From Vicia villosa (taxonomy: Eukaryota > Streptophyta > Magnoliopsida > Fabales > Fabaceae), in contig NC_081184.1 of assembly GCF_029867415.1 (NCBI RefSeq), positions 71,546,116-71,610,115 of the forward strand: a stretch of 64,000 nt of DNA, in the 5' to 3' direction. The notes below the pieces were generated by a model. That model did no database searches. It saw only the letters and a list, made by a program, of their open reading frames with translations, and was not told the origin of the DNA. Position numbers and translations under genes: made by a program. Within the stretch, counting starts at the first letter, position 1; every line of letters begins with the position of its first letter. Shown here in pieces: positions 1-12,283 of this stretch.

Positions 1-1064
1 AAGTAACTTTAATTAATTTCATAAATCAAATTGATTATTTAGATTCAAATGCAAATTCTATTACAAAAACGGAATAAAAAATTTCAATTATTCTAAATTT
101 ACCTAACTTGTTTTCAATCTCTCTAAATATATGAATTTTTATTTTTTATTTGTCTAAAAAAATTCTACGAATTTAAATACCTTTAAACTTTTTGTTTTCA
201 AAATTTTCTCAATTTTTTGTAAGAGTTCATTTGAATGATGTCTCATTATAAAGAACTTAAAATATTAAAATAATACAATTCAAAAATTAATAATTAAATT
301 ATAAGATAAATATAATATAAAATTTGATCAATGATAATGTTATAAAAAATGATTTGACGCATACATCGTGAAATTTTATAAAATATATTATCAGGAATTG
401 AAGTTTAACTTTTATAAATAAATTAAAATTAAAATTATGTATTTTGAGAAAGAAATTAAAAATTAAATTATAAAATTGTAAAATAAAATATAGTATTATT
501 AATTATATGTTATAAAAAGTCATTAAAATATGCTATGTGAAATTTCATAAAAAAATTCTGATTAAAATTAATAGCATAAAATTTAAGAAATATTTTTTTT
601 CAAAATAAAAACACATGTTCTCAAGAAGCAAAATATATTTAAAATATTATAACTAAAATATAAATCTATATAGAAATGATTTCTCTATACAATTATAAAT
701 CATTAGAAGAAATAAATAATTAAATTTAAAATTAATTAAGGCTTTATAAATTTATATAGAGATAATTACTATATACAATTATAAATTATTAGAAGAAATA
801 AAATAATTAAATATATTCAATTGAAGTTTTACAAAAAATTGTGAAAATTTTGAAAACAAAAAGTTTAAAGGTATTTAAATTCGAAGAATCTTTTTTAGAT
901 AAATAAAAAAGAAAAAATCATATAATTAGAGTGATTAAAAAACAAGTTATGTAAATTTAGAATAATTGAAACTTTTTATTCAGTTTTTGTAATAGAATTT
1001 GTATTTCAAACTAAATAATCAATTTAATTTATGAAATTAATTAATGTTTATTTCAGTTACTTTA
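1..1064. mobile_element. Foldback / Mutator-like non-autonomous DNA element (MITE-like)
   Basis: The first ~235 bases are repeated in inverted orientation at about 830-1064. The motif ATTAATTTCATAAAT near the left end returns as its near-complement near 1035, and TTTAAACTTTTTGTTTTC near 185 returns reversed near 855. The arms are therefore ~230-bp terminal inverted repeats around an AT-rich, non-coding core. The core holds a tandem duplication of about 85 bp (about 655-740 and 745-815) and a looser ~170-bp repeat (about 290-560). Long TIRs with no ORF suggest a Mutator-type or foldback MITE. The left end coincides with the window edge, so its true terminus and TSD cannot be checked. Confidence 0.7.
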
Positions 1065-1090
1065 TAAAATTGGATAATCTAAATAGTCAA

Positions 1091-2030
1091 TGAAGGGTAT
1101 GAAAACACTTAGAAGGGGTGGTTGAATAAGGGGTTTTCTTTCACAAATAAAATTCACACGTTATTTTTATCCTGGTTCATTTGAACTCAAACTACTCCAG
1201 TCCACCCGTCAAGGACTTAATCCACTAATCAAAACTTGATTACAATAGATTCACAAAGGCAATTGCCAACGTCTTTTTGAGAATCTTAACCACAACTTGG
1301 TTACTCAAGGAACAATATACAACGTCTTCTTGAGAATCTTAACTACAACTTGGTTACTCAAGAGACGATACATCAACAACTTCTAACTAGTGAGCTTAAT
1401 GCTTCTTGATCTAAGCTATATCACAACTGTGATTTTTCACTATGTTTAAGTACAATGAATATGAATCTCAGTAAAATAATATGAACGAAATATTTTCTTT
1501 TCAGCGTAAGAGTTCACTTCGTATTCTCCACTTTCTTTTTCAAATGATCTTCTATTTATAGCCTTTGGAAGGTGTTGTCTGTTGCTTCCTCGTAAGCTAT
1601 TATGCAATAAATGTTGCGTGTCGTCTTGATTAATTGTGCTTTGCATGCTTCTTAATATTTGTTCCTCATAAATGCTTCAGCCGTCTTTTAATTATTATGT
1701 CTCTAACAGTATTTTATCTTGTATCAGAACTTTGCACTTTGTTTTTCCTTTTCTTCACAAACTTCTGTCTTAACTTCTATCTGAATTTGTCTTCAGCGGT
1801 TGGTGCATTCGTAAGTCTTCATGCATTAGAACTTCTTGAAACTTCAGCGTGACTTTTCTTTCTTAGTTAGTTCAGCTTTACATAAAGTCCATGTTCTGAT
1901 GGTACTTGAGTTAGAACTTCTTCTAAAATAAGAAACATATAATTAGAGTATCACACTTAGTTATACAAAATTATTTAATTGTTATCATCAAAACTCTAAG
2001 ATATGATTAGAACCAAACTATGTTCTAACA
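1091..2030 (-). repeat. 3' LTR of element A
   Basis: 940-bp copy of the A LTR, alignable along its whole length with 31294-32270 and bounded by TG..CA. It lacks about 20 bp near position 1210 that the other copy has. It contains a ~59-bp internal duplication (about 1271-1370, motif CACAACTTGGTTACTCAAG twice). A TATA-like TATAAATAG lies on the minus strand at 1552-1560. It sits directly inside the TSD GTCAA. Confidence 0.92.
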
Positions 2031-2044
2031 ATCTCCCCCTTTTT
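2031..2044 (-). promoter_or_regulatory. Polypurine tract of element A
   Basis: On the minus strand AAAAAGGGGGAGAT directly abuts the 3' LTR. This is the usual plus-strand primer position, and the sequence matches the tracts of B (28051-28064) and, in its core, E (54749-54762). Confidence 0.85.
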
Positions 2045-2720
2045 GATGATGACAAAACATTTAATTTCTGATAAGATATTTTGTATTTAAGAAAGACAAT
2101 CTCCCCCTGAGATGTATAATCTGCCACTGAAATAAATACTTAGAGAAAAATTTAAGAGATAACTTCCCTGAATATATTTTTCTCTCCAGCGTATTTCTTC
2201 AGAAGATTAACTTGTTTTTCTTTTCAGAGTGCTTCTTTAGAAGATCTATCAGATTTTCTTTCAGAATATGATTTTCCTGCATACTTTCAGAAAGAAAACT
2301 TTTTGTACACTTGTTAGAAATGTTTGAGACTTAGTCCCATAACTGTTATATTTTTACTCAGGTCAAAATTTCACTTTCTCTCCCCTTTTTTGTCATAAAT
2401 CAAAAAGCGTAAATAAAACTTTTAAATAAAACAAAAAGATATTCTTTGATGAAAACAAATGCAACACAACAACAAGAAATTAGAAACAACAAAAACAAAA
2501 AACAAAAAAAAAATTCCAGAAGATCTTAAACAAGAACTAAGATTGACGAGGGACAAGAGAAAGTAGAAGGTTCTTGATCTCATTTGTAGATTCTTCTTAT
2601 TTAACCATCCAGTACTTGATCTCCTTGTTTGTTTCATCCTGATTATTCAAACGTTCCTTAACAACTGCATTCTCCTTCTTCAATTTGTTCAACATTTCTA
2701 GCACAAGAGAAGTTGTAGCA

Positions 2721-2804
2721 GAAGTTGAAGCAGTAGCAGAAGTTGCGATCATGAGAGCAGCAGAAGTTGAAGCAGTAGCAGAAGTTGCGACCATAAGAGG
2801 AGCA
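2721..2804. repeat. 42-bp tandem duplication
   Basis: The unit starting GAAGTTGAAGCAGTAGCAG occurs twice, 42 bp apart. It keeps the minus-strand frame open and encodes Ala/Ser/Thr-rich repeats inside the degraded post-pol ORF of A. Confidence 0.85.
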
Positions 2805-3750
2805 GATACAAACTTAGAAAACAAGGTGTCAACATCTACCATCAAGGTAGGTACTTTTCTCGCAGAAGTAGCCTTGGGCATACAATATTTTCTTCACCAG
2901 CATCTTTCGTATCCATAGGTTCAGAAGATAGATACCAAGAAGCGTTGTTGATCTGCAGAGGAGACTTCAAAGCCTAGAGATCCATCACTACAGTTATAAC
3001 AGCATTCAGACACTCATAAAATTTCTCATTAGCATGAGTACGACACAATTCTTTGAGTTTGAGGGATTCATAATTGAATCTCCTTCTGAATGCATCCCAA
3101 AGAGCTTCTGAAGCATTTGGGTTCACATTGCTTGCACAAACAGCCTTTAGCTTTTCAATCCAATCCTTCATCTCTGTTTCAAAAAACTGAAATAACATTT
3201 AAACATCCGATGGGATAGGTTTGGAAGTTTGTTCAGGATGTTGAACTGGTTGAGGTTCTGGTGTGATCGAAGGTGATTTTTATGGTGATGGTGAAGGTGA
3301 GATAATGTGAACTTCTGATGAGGATGGAATGGATATATGTTCTGGGGAGTGAAGTGGAGGTTGTTCTGATGACTCGGGAATTGTAAAAAATGTTGTGAGC
3401 TGAAATATCAGGAATTATCGTAGCCAAAGGGCTTGTATAGCCAGGAGTATCCCATGAATGGAGGATGTGATGCTTAGATTGTCATTGCTGACAAAAGCAG
3501 GATTCCAGAAGTTTTTCACCAAATTTGTGAAGATAGGACCAAGAAGGAGGACAATATAATTCCCCCATCCTTGTTTTTCAAAACAAGCGATGTAGTGTTC
3601 ATTGCTTTGTGATAGCTAGCGAAATTTCTCTTTGATGACAGTGAGAGATGTTTCTCTTTGATGACAGTGAGGCCATGGGAGATAGAAGAGTTTAGAGAAT
3701 AACGAAAAAATATTAGGTTTAGGGAAGTGATAAGAATTGACAATGGATGC

Positions 3751-3752
<2 letters not shown>

Positions 3753-3800
<48 letters not shown>
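3753..3800. repeat. (AT)n microsatellite
   Basis: An uninterrupted run of alternating A and T, about 24 units, in the post-pol tract of A. It produces artificial Tyr-Ile repeats in translated frames. Confidence 0.97.
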
Positions 3801-3802
<2 letters not shown>

Positions 3803-4214
3803 ATGAAGAAAAAGAGGAATGAGAACGTATAGCCGGATGCAATAAATGCAGAGATTTGCATGCTTTATAAAATGATGAAAAAATATTGAAATACACAAAG
3901 GATAGTAGCATCATGATTAATGATATTAGGGGAAACATAAAAGATTTAAGACAACAGTTACCAATGACTCGTGCCTTAATAGCTTGCACGCGTGCCCTTC
4001 CGGAAATTTGAACACGTGTTCAACTCCTAGGGTTAGCGTGATACAACTGTTTTATGTAATGAACTTCTGAACCAAATTAGAAAATGAACTTCTGAACCAA
4101 GTAGGTCAGATGTTTCTAAATGGTTTCACTTCTAACTTCTGAAGAGTTATAAATCAGATAGTTCATTTTAGGCAAAAGAATGTTCTAAAGGCATTTTAGA
4201 TATTTAACATGAAT

Positions 4215-6631
4215 TCAATCTGGACAAAATTCCATATTGATATTCTTTAGAATGAATTTGAATCTATCTTCAGAAAGAGGTTTGGTGAAGATATCAGCCC
4301 ATTGATGGTCTGTATCAACGAAATTTAAACTGAGTATCCCTTTTTGAATATAGTCCCTAATGAAGTGATGCTTAATTTCTATATGCTTAGCTTTAGAATT
4401 TAAAATAGGATTTTTTGAAAGACAAATAGCTGAAGTATTATCATAGAAAATAGGAATCTTACGCTTATAGATGTGATAATCTTCTAATTGACTTTTCATC
4501 CATAGCATTTGAATGCTACAGCCTGCAACAACTACATATTCTGCTTCTGTAGTTGATAGTGCAATTGTAGCTTGCTTCTTGCTGTACCATGAGATCAAAT
4601 TCTTTCCCAAAACCTGACAGCTTCCAGAAGTGCTTTTACGTTCCACTCTGTCTCCAGCAAAATCAGCATCACAATATCCTACTAAGTTGAAATTTTTGGA
4701 TCTTCTGTAAAGCAATCCAACATTAGTAGTACCTTTCAGATACCTCAGAATTCACTTGACAGCCGTCAAGTGAGATTCTCTAGGATCTGATTAGAATCTT
4801 GCACACAAACATACACTAAACAAAATATCTGGTCTAGGTGCAGTTAGATAAAGTAGAGATCCAATCATACCTCTGTAGAGTTTTTGATCTACTTTCTTAC
4901 TGACCTCATCTTTTTCCAGAATGCATGTAGAATGCATTGGAGTTTTAGCTTCTTTACTTTCTGGTAGATGGAATTTCTTCAAAAGTTCTTTGACATACTT
5001 CGTTTGATGTATGTAAGTTCCTTCAGAAGTTTGATTAATTTGAATTCAAAGAAAAAATTTAAGTTCTCCCATCATACTCATTTCAAATTCTGCTTGCATG
5101 GACTTAGCAAATTCTTTTCCAAGAGAAACATTAGAAGTCACAAATATACTATCATCTACATATATTTAACAAATTAAAATATCATTTTTAAATGTCTTAC
5201 AAAATAAATTTGTGTCCACTTTTCTTCTGGTAAAATCTTTATCTAGAAGAAAAGAACTTAATCGTTCATACCTAGCTCTGGGAGCTTGTTTCAGACCATA
5301 TAAAGATTTCTTAAGTTTAAAAACATGTTGTGGATATTTTGAATCTTCAAAACCAGGAGGTTGATGGCCATAAACTTCTTCTTCTATGTAACCATTTAAA
5401 AATACACTCTTAACATCTATTTGATACAAAGTAATGTCATATTGAGCAGCAAAGGAAATTAATAATCTAATAGATTCTAACCTGGCAACTGGGGCAAAGG
5501 TTTCATTATAGTCAATACCTTCTTGCTGACTATATCCTTGTGCAACTAGTCGTGCTTTATTTTTGACAACTTCTCCTTGCTCATTTAATTTGTTTCTGAA
5601 TATCCATTTTGTTCCAATGATATTGAATCCATCAGGTCTTGGAACTAGATCCCATACATCATTTCTGGTAAACTAACTCAGTTCTTCTTGCATAGCAATA
5701 ATCCAGTCAGTATCTTGAAGAGCTTCATCAACAGATGTTGGCTCAACCATAGAAACTAATCCACATAGATATTCTTGATTGTTTCTGAGAAATGATCTGG
5801 TTCTAATGGGGTCATCTTTCTTTCTGAGTATAACATCTTCTGGATGTGCTGAGGTGAGTCTAGAAGATCTTTTATGTGAGGGTTCCTCATAGATTCTCAA
5901 GTTCTCAATAGATGTTGTAATTTGGGGATATTCTGAATTGTCTTTTGCTTTTGAGTCTTCAGAGTTTGTAAGTTGAACTTCTATATCTGCAAAATTTTCA
6001 GCTTGCTTTGGCTTTTGATGGCCAAGCTTATCATCAAATCTAACATTGATTGATTCTTCAACAATCAAAGTTTTTGTATCGTATACTTTATAACCTTTTG
6101 ATCGTTCAGAGTATCCAAGCAGAAAGCACTTTTGTGCCTTAGAATCAAACTTGTTCAGATGTTCTTTAGTGTTCAGTATATAACAAGTACATCCAAAAGG
6201 ATGGAAATCTGAAATGTTGGGTTTTCTATTTTTCCACAATTCATAAGGAGTCTTTTCAAGAATAGGTCCTAGAAATGTTTAGCCATATTGGTTTCGTTAA
6301 TCATGGTTCTGACCATTTCTTGAAATATTCTATTCTTTCGTTCTACAACTCCATTTTGTTGGGGAGTTCTAGGACAAGAGAAATCATGAGAAATGCCATT
6401 TTCTTTAAAGAACTTTTCAAAGAGATTGTTCTCAAATTCTCCTCCACGATCACTTCTAACCTTTCTGATTCTAAACTCTTTTTCATTTTGAACTTGGTTA
6501 CAGAAATCGAAGAACACAGAATGTGACTCATCCTTGTGTTTTAAGAACTTAACCCATGTCCATCTGCTATAGTTATCAACAATTACAAATCCATACTTCT
6601 TGCCTCTAATTAATGCAGTTTTTACTAGTCC
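4215..6631 (-). pseudogene. Element A pol, 3' part: integrase, reverse transcriptase, RNase H
   Basis: Read from 6631 down, the frame gives the integrase core (catalytic Asp in IVDNYSRW, Asp in RSDRGGEF, Glu in NGVVERKNR), then after a short deletion near 6269-6240 the integrase C-terminal region and the linker. The copia RT follows, with the TKWIFRNK, LVAQGYSQ and LYGLKQAPR motifs and the YVDD active site near 5150-5165. RNase H comes last (ADFAGDRVERKSTSG; STTEAEY; ending MEFCPD at 4215). In-frame stops include one just before YVDD and others near 5670 and 4790. The motif set matches SIRE/Maximus pol. Confidence 0.9.
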
Positions 6632-7802
6632 AATAGTGTTAGAACATGTCATACCCCAATATTTGCCCTCTTACATTCAATCAAAGGTTCTTCAATTGCC
6701 CAAGCGCACTCAGGGTTCTATCAGACAAAGCTCCTCCTAATCCAGGATCTCCAAGACTAGGGTTTGCATTTTATCAAAGGAGTCTGAATCTCTAAGGCCT
6801 CAAATGGACCTTAAGGTATCTCATACGTCTCGGAGCATCTCCAGGCAAATTTTCAAGCTTTGGATCACAAGATTGTTCAGTCAATGGTTCAGATGATCAA
6901 TAACCAACTATGTTGACCTAAAAGTCAACTATAGTCAAAATACAGTCAAACTTCAAGACTTTTGGTCAACATCAAGTATTTGAGTTTATATCCATCATTT
7001 GATCAAAGGTTGATCATGATTCATTAATAAAAACTCAGAAATGAACAAAGTCAAAGGTTCAAATCAGGGTTTTTTAACTAAAAAGTCAACTCAACTTTGA
7101 CTGGGCATAACTCTCTCATACTTTATCAAAAATTGCCCAACCAAAGCTCATTCTCGAGGAAATTGGATTCTCTACAACTTTATCTCTCACATGCCAAGGC
7201 TAGAAATGCTTCATTCAAGAGCATTACAGGTCCTCCAAAAAGGCCGTTAAAAGGTCATCTTATTCAAAAGCCCATAACATGAGCATGGAAACTTCAATTG
7301 AGATGCAACCAAAAGGAGGTCTTAAAGGACTCTTTAAGCTTTCTAAAAAGTCCTAGAATGCATTCATATGATTAAAATTGAGGGAGATACGATGTGCACA
7401 AGTTGGCCAAATTTCAAGAAAGACATGAAATCCTAAGTGAAGAATTTTGGATTTCTTGGTTAATGGGCCTAAGATTTTCACTTCAAACATGTCCATGACC
7501 CATAATTTGACCTCTAAATCCATCCCCATATTTTTATCATTTTTTATTTATATTTATTTGAATTTTAGTCAATTAAAAGGCAAATAAATTAAATAAAAAT
7601 ATAAAATAGATGGATAAAATCTATGGCTTTGGTATTGGATCATATTTGTAGCCCAATTAATACCATGAGGGTAAAAAAAAAACGTGCAAGGCTAGGGCAT
7701 GAAGAGAATACTTCAAAAATAGAAACTTTGGTGTCATATTTTCTCCAAGATTTTAAGTGATTTAAACAAGAGACCAAGCCCAACTTTTAACCCTAATAGA
7801 CT

Positions 7803-7815
7803 CTCATATATATGC
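7803..7815 (+). promoter_or_regulatory. Possible TATA element of C's LTR
   Basis: CTCATATATATGC lies about 1.16 kb into the LTR and is conserved in the 3' LTR near 20312-20323. It is the best TATA-like match found on the sense strand of this LTR; transcription from it is inferred. Confidence 0.35.
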
Positions 7816-9702
7816 TAAAACATAGCAGCCAGAGAGGGGACGAAAAACTGGTTCACAAACCCTAGTATAAGCTTCCAAAAAATCAGAATTTTAGGGCACG
7901 CAAAAGAATTCTTTCCAGCCAAGTTTAACCAATTCTAACCATTGCATCTTCTTCCTAAAGTCATCAGGAAGCATCTACAACCATTACACAAGCTTGGAGC
8001 GCCCTAGAACCTATCATCTCAAGAGCTCCGACTTGGTTAAAGTTCTTGAATTCGATTTCGATTTTATATGCATTGTTAACGCGTTTATGGTATTTGTTCA
8101 TGTTTAAGATCGTATTTGGGACAGGTGCAATGTATTTCATGGAAGCTTTGAGGCCCATAGCGTGGTACGCCATTGTTAGGGCATGACATATCTTGTAGTT
8201 CGGTTTCACAGTTGCAGTCTGATCAGTGCATTTTGATGCACGTTCTTCCATGTTTGTACTCAAGCATTTCTTTGGTTTGTTTTATTTATTTTTATGTTTT
8301 AATATGTTTTTATATTTTATTTTATTTTTGCACTTAATTGTTTTTCGTATTAATTTTTCAGCATTAGTAGTCTGCACGGAAACGATCATATCTGGAGTTC
8401 CAGGAGTCCGATTGAGGCGTTCTAATAATCGACGGAAAGCTAAGAGAAAGAGCTACAATTCTTATGTTGGAGTTGAAGTCAGAATCGGAATGTAGCAGGG
8501 CCAGAAAATTCGTTGAAGTTGCAGCACTAGTTTTAGTTAAGTTTCGGGTCAATTGGTTTTGGGCCTGGGTCGTATGTTTGACCCAGTTGGAGTGTAAAAC
8601 GGGTTGTGGTATTTTCCCTTAGGGTAGCAGCCGTGTCACTATTCACTCGTTACTGTTCATCACGAAACACTATTCACGAATTTGGAGTTTGCTTTGTATG
8701 ATCATGAGGAACTAATTCATCAAGGATCAATCTGCTGTGACTCGGATTCCACTTTGAGGTTTTTATAATTCCAATTATTTGTTTCCTTTGAATTCTTCCT
8801 TTAATTCCAATTATTTGCTTAATTTGATTGTTGCTATAGGATAGATTTCTTAAATTCGATTGTTGATTGATGATCCTGAATCAATTTCGTGTTAACATAG
8901 CTTTTATATTATCACGAACGATCAAAGTTGCGTTTGCTTAATTCGTAACAGTTTTAATCCGTTTTCTTAATCCGGAATTCAGGAACATATGCCGTATAAT
9001 TTCTATTGCGCTTGTCAGTAGTTGTTATAATCGAATAGGAACGAACGAACCCGTTAGGGAATTGGAATTTTATAAATCGATGATAAGTTGGGAGTCAATA
9101 CAGTAGGTTGATTCGTTTTAGCTTAATTATTAATCACTTATTTTCAAAACAGCTTATTTTCAGAATCACTTATTTTAAGCATTTTTTCTGTAATTCGAAA
9201 CTGAACCAACCCCCCCCCCCCCCAAATTCGATTTTACATTGGTTAATAAGAATAGGAATCCTTGAGAGACGATACTCGAGTTACCGTTACCGTCGTTACT
9301 ACAGTTTTACAATTAACTCGTTTTTGACCCGCGTGCGACAGCGGATCACAGACGTTTTCAGGGCAAACAAACACGTCCATGAGATTCGCAGCCCCTTAAT
9401 TAGTAGGTACAAGTTATTTTCTTGTTGGTTTTCTCGCGTTTTTGCAGGTTTTGGAAAGGGCTCTCGCCGGAGAAGATAATCGGATTTGCTCCGGTCCGGT
9501 GGCCCTGGTTCGCTGACGTTTTGGATTCCTCGTGGCCCGCGTGGTGTCTCCCTAATGGAGGGTCAACAAATCAAACTCCTCCCCTTCGTTTTGAATGGCT
9601 AGTTACGGTGCGTGGGCCCCAGTCTGAAAATTGTCTCTGACTTTCACCATCCACAATTGTTTTTACATATTATTTTATTCAAGCGAGTGAATATCAATTA
9701 AT

Positions 9703-9766
9703 ACGGTGCAACAAGATTGGTTAAAGAAACGCGTTGTAACCAAATGGGGGCTGGTTCGATCCCTCC
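9703..9766 (+). other. tRNA-like segment in C's 5' LTR
   Basis: A perfect RNA polymerase III B-box-like GGTTCGATCCC lies at 9753-9763. It is preceded by a degenerate A-box-like stretch (GGTGCAACAAGATTGG, 9705-9720) at roughly tRNA-like spacing. It is in the same orientation as the retrotransposon transcript and is repeated in the 3' LTR at 21078-21140. The cloverleaf is not well formed by eye, so this is a tRNA-derived motif and not a functional tRNA gene. Confidence 0.5.
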
Positions 9767-11062
9767 ATAATACATATTATTTTTCAGGATTTTTCTTAAC
9801 GATCATGTGCATGGTTAGCTTTAGCAACTATGGTGCGTCCTAATTCCTCACCATCAGGTTTCATCAACGATTTGATCCAACGATCCACAACGTGCAGGTG
9901 CATCATGGGGTTTCAGAGAGCCATCACACAGGATTGGTGCCAGGTTTTTCTATAATTTTTTTATTTATGTAATTATTTAGATTAAATATTAGTTAATTAT
10001 GTTTAGTTTAATTAATTTATTTAATTAGGATTAGAATGATGAAATTAGGATTAGGGCTATAATTAGGGTTTAGAATTATTTTCCCGATTCTTTCAATTAT
10101 TCGATTTAATTTATTTTGATCAACTTTAATTATAAAAATCACAAAAACCTTAGAAAGTTATCAAAGTATTAGGGTTTGTCCAATCCCATTGGCCATTTGG
10201 CCAAAATATTAGGATTTAATTTATTATTCGCTTCGATTAAATTTATTGATCGCGGTGGGTAATAATCGATTATCTAATTATTTAATTAATTAAATTTAAA
10301 TAGGATTCTATTTTGCTAAAAGGTTTTAGCCATCTTATTGGTTACGATGAATAGCATATTTCTCTTTATCAATTCGTTATTATTTGTAATCAAATCTATT
10401 GATTATGAGGAGTAACGATAAATTAATAAATCAATTTTTAAAATACATTTATTTGCTATTAGTGATAATTGAATCTATCGATTAGAGTTGTTAGCAATCC
10501 TTTATAAATCTGTTAATTATGGTGATCAAACCTATTGACCATTGCGATTAATAGAACATATAAAAATCAGGGTTGTACGCCATTCAAAACACATCTCTTT
10601 CACAAAACTACGGATTTTCAAAACTGCGATAAGGTAATTCAAAATACCTTGCAAACTGCGAATTTCAAAAACTACGATAAGGTAATTCAAAATACCTTCA
10701 AACAACTTCATACTAATTCTAAGGCGTACAACCCTGCCCCGAACTACGTAGACTCTGATCCTCCATAAGAGGTACGTAGGCACTTGGATAACCAAGGCGA
10801 GTCCCCTTCCCTAAAACTTCAATTCATTCAAATCTCACTTTTCGCCCTTTTCATTTTTTTAGCTATTAACCTTAATAATTTTAGCCATAAAACCTTTGCC
10901 TTAACTCAAAACCTTAGGAAAGGGTTAAGGGTGCCTAACACCTTCCCTTGACCCGAATATAATAACTTACCAGGAAATCTCTTAACTGCGTAGCGTTTCC
11001 TATTCGCTCTGGTAGAATAGGTGGGGACTCTAAATTTATTTTTAAGGGCAGGTTGCTACAGT

Positions 11063-11080
11063 TGGCGACTTTGCTGGGGA
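11063..11080 (+). promoter_or_regulatory. Primer binding site of C (tRNA-Arg type)
   Basis: TGGCGACTTTGCTGGGGA begins two bases after the 5' LTR. It differs from F's site (TGGCGACTTCACTGGGGA) at two positions. Ogre elements are known to use tRNA-Arg. Confidence 0.85.
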
Positions 11081-12278
11081 TAACTATAATGGTGAATATT
11101 ATGCTCCTAGGTTTGTTAAAGGTTTAGGTACAGGGTTACTTAACAGGGTTTGGCTAAATTTTCATGGTTAGGATTTAGATTTTTATTAAATATTTAATTT
11201 AATTTATTTATTTACATTTTGTATTTATTTACTAATTTTTTTTACAATAATTTAAATAAATAGTTGTTTAATTGCATATTTATTGTATTTTTTTGGATAT
11301 AAATTGCTGTTTTTTTTTACATTGCTGGGATATATAAATTGCGTTAAAACATAAGTGTGAGAATTATCCTTAAGACCAGGGGGGACTTGCATCGCCTACG
11401 ATTGATAATTCCACTCAGAGTGGGTTGAATATCCGGAAATGTCCAAAACGAGGCTTGACTTTGTTGAGGGCAGGACTTGGTATTTGGCTGATCTCTCTGA
11501 GAACCTACCCCTAAAACTCGAACCTCATGGAAAAATGAGTTGTTCTAAAATCCAAAGAGACAAAAAGTTTCGGAGGCTACGAACGGCCCCATGAGACCTT
11601 CTAGAACATACCCATGGGAAGGGTAGACTCCCTAAGCCGTTACGTCGAACCTATGAACTTAGGACTTATATGCTTATGTGTATATTATGTGTTTACAATT
11701 TATATACTGCGAATATTTGCGTTTTAATTTTGTAGGTCTCTCTACGCGTTCCCTAGCCTTTAGGGACTCTATTTCTAAGATCATGTCCTTCCCACGAAGG
11801 ACATATCCATTTATGCACGTCAATTGGTCTCTCGATGGCCATGAGACCTGGTGGCTGTCTTGAACAGTCACCCTGGATCTACATCTACGCACTCCCTAGC
11901 CGGTAGGGATTCTACTTCTAAGAGCACATTCTTCGCACGAGGGACAACTTCGTTAACATACCTCGATTGGCCTCTCTATGGCCATGAGATCTAGTGACTG
12001 TCCTGAACGGTCACCCCATGCTTACTCCCGCGCACCCCCTTACTTGTAGGGTTTGGATTTCCATTTATGCATCTTTTATCCCTAGCCTGTAGGGATTTCG
12101 CTTCGTCCGATATCGTCCTTAGATAGGTTGTGTTCCGCATAGAGAACCTTCCCACGAGGGACAACTTCATTGGTACACGTCAAACGGCCTCTCGATGGCC
12201 ATGAGATTTGGTGACGGTCTTGAACGGTCACCAGCTGCTACCTACTGCGTACTCCCTAATCTAAGGGATTTCCATTGG
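11081..12278 (+). other. Non-coding interior of C with degenerate ~150-210-bp tandem repeats
   Basis: After an AT-rich leader (to about 11380), the segment 11745-12278 holds about four diverged units. Each carries a CCCTAGCC-TAGGGATT-like start, CCCACGAGGGACA, CTCTCGATGGCCATGAGA and TGAACGGTCACC. The fourth unit is interrupted by insert S and appears to resume after 13840. No coding potential is seen. Confidence 0.7.
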
Positions 12279-12283
12279 CGCGT

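Larger units (their letters stand above)
2045..4214 (-). other. Post-pol region of element A (degraded extra ORF)
   Basis: About 2.2 kb lie between the pol stop and the 3' LTR. SIRE-type elements carry an additional (env-like) ORF here. Only fragments remain: 2974-3198 on the minus strand reads a charged segment (ending near NAVITVVMDL), and 2597-2881 reads an Ala/Thr/Ser-rich segment followed by a coiled-coil-like KLKKENAVVKERL. No continuous frame joins them. Function cannot be assigned. Confidence 0.5.
6647..11060 (+). repeat. 5' LTR of element C (4.4 kb)
   Basis: Starts TGTCATACCCC and ends GGCAGGTTGCTACA. It is longer than the 3' copy because that copy lost about 130 bp (corresponding to about 6851-6978) and about 1.13 kb (about 8217-9346). 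It contains a C14 run (9210-9223), a tRNA-like segment (9703-9766) and a ~47-bp duplication near 10620-10700 (motif GATAAGGTAATTCAAAATACC). No protein-coding frame is convincing. Confidence 0.9.

Noticed and set aside
3516..3989. 157-codon minus frame with a Tyr-Ile run
   Set aside because: The run is the (AT)n microsatellite; the flanks show no family and lie in the degraded post-pol tract.
9210..9223. C14 run
   Set aside because: Isolated homopolymer in C's 5' LTR; it may also be a sequencing or assembly artefact.
9703..9766. A functional tRNA gene
   Set aside because: Only B-box and weak A-box similarity; no convincing acceptor or anticodon stem by eye, so kept only as tRNA-like.
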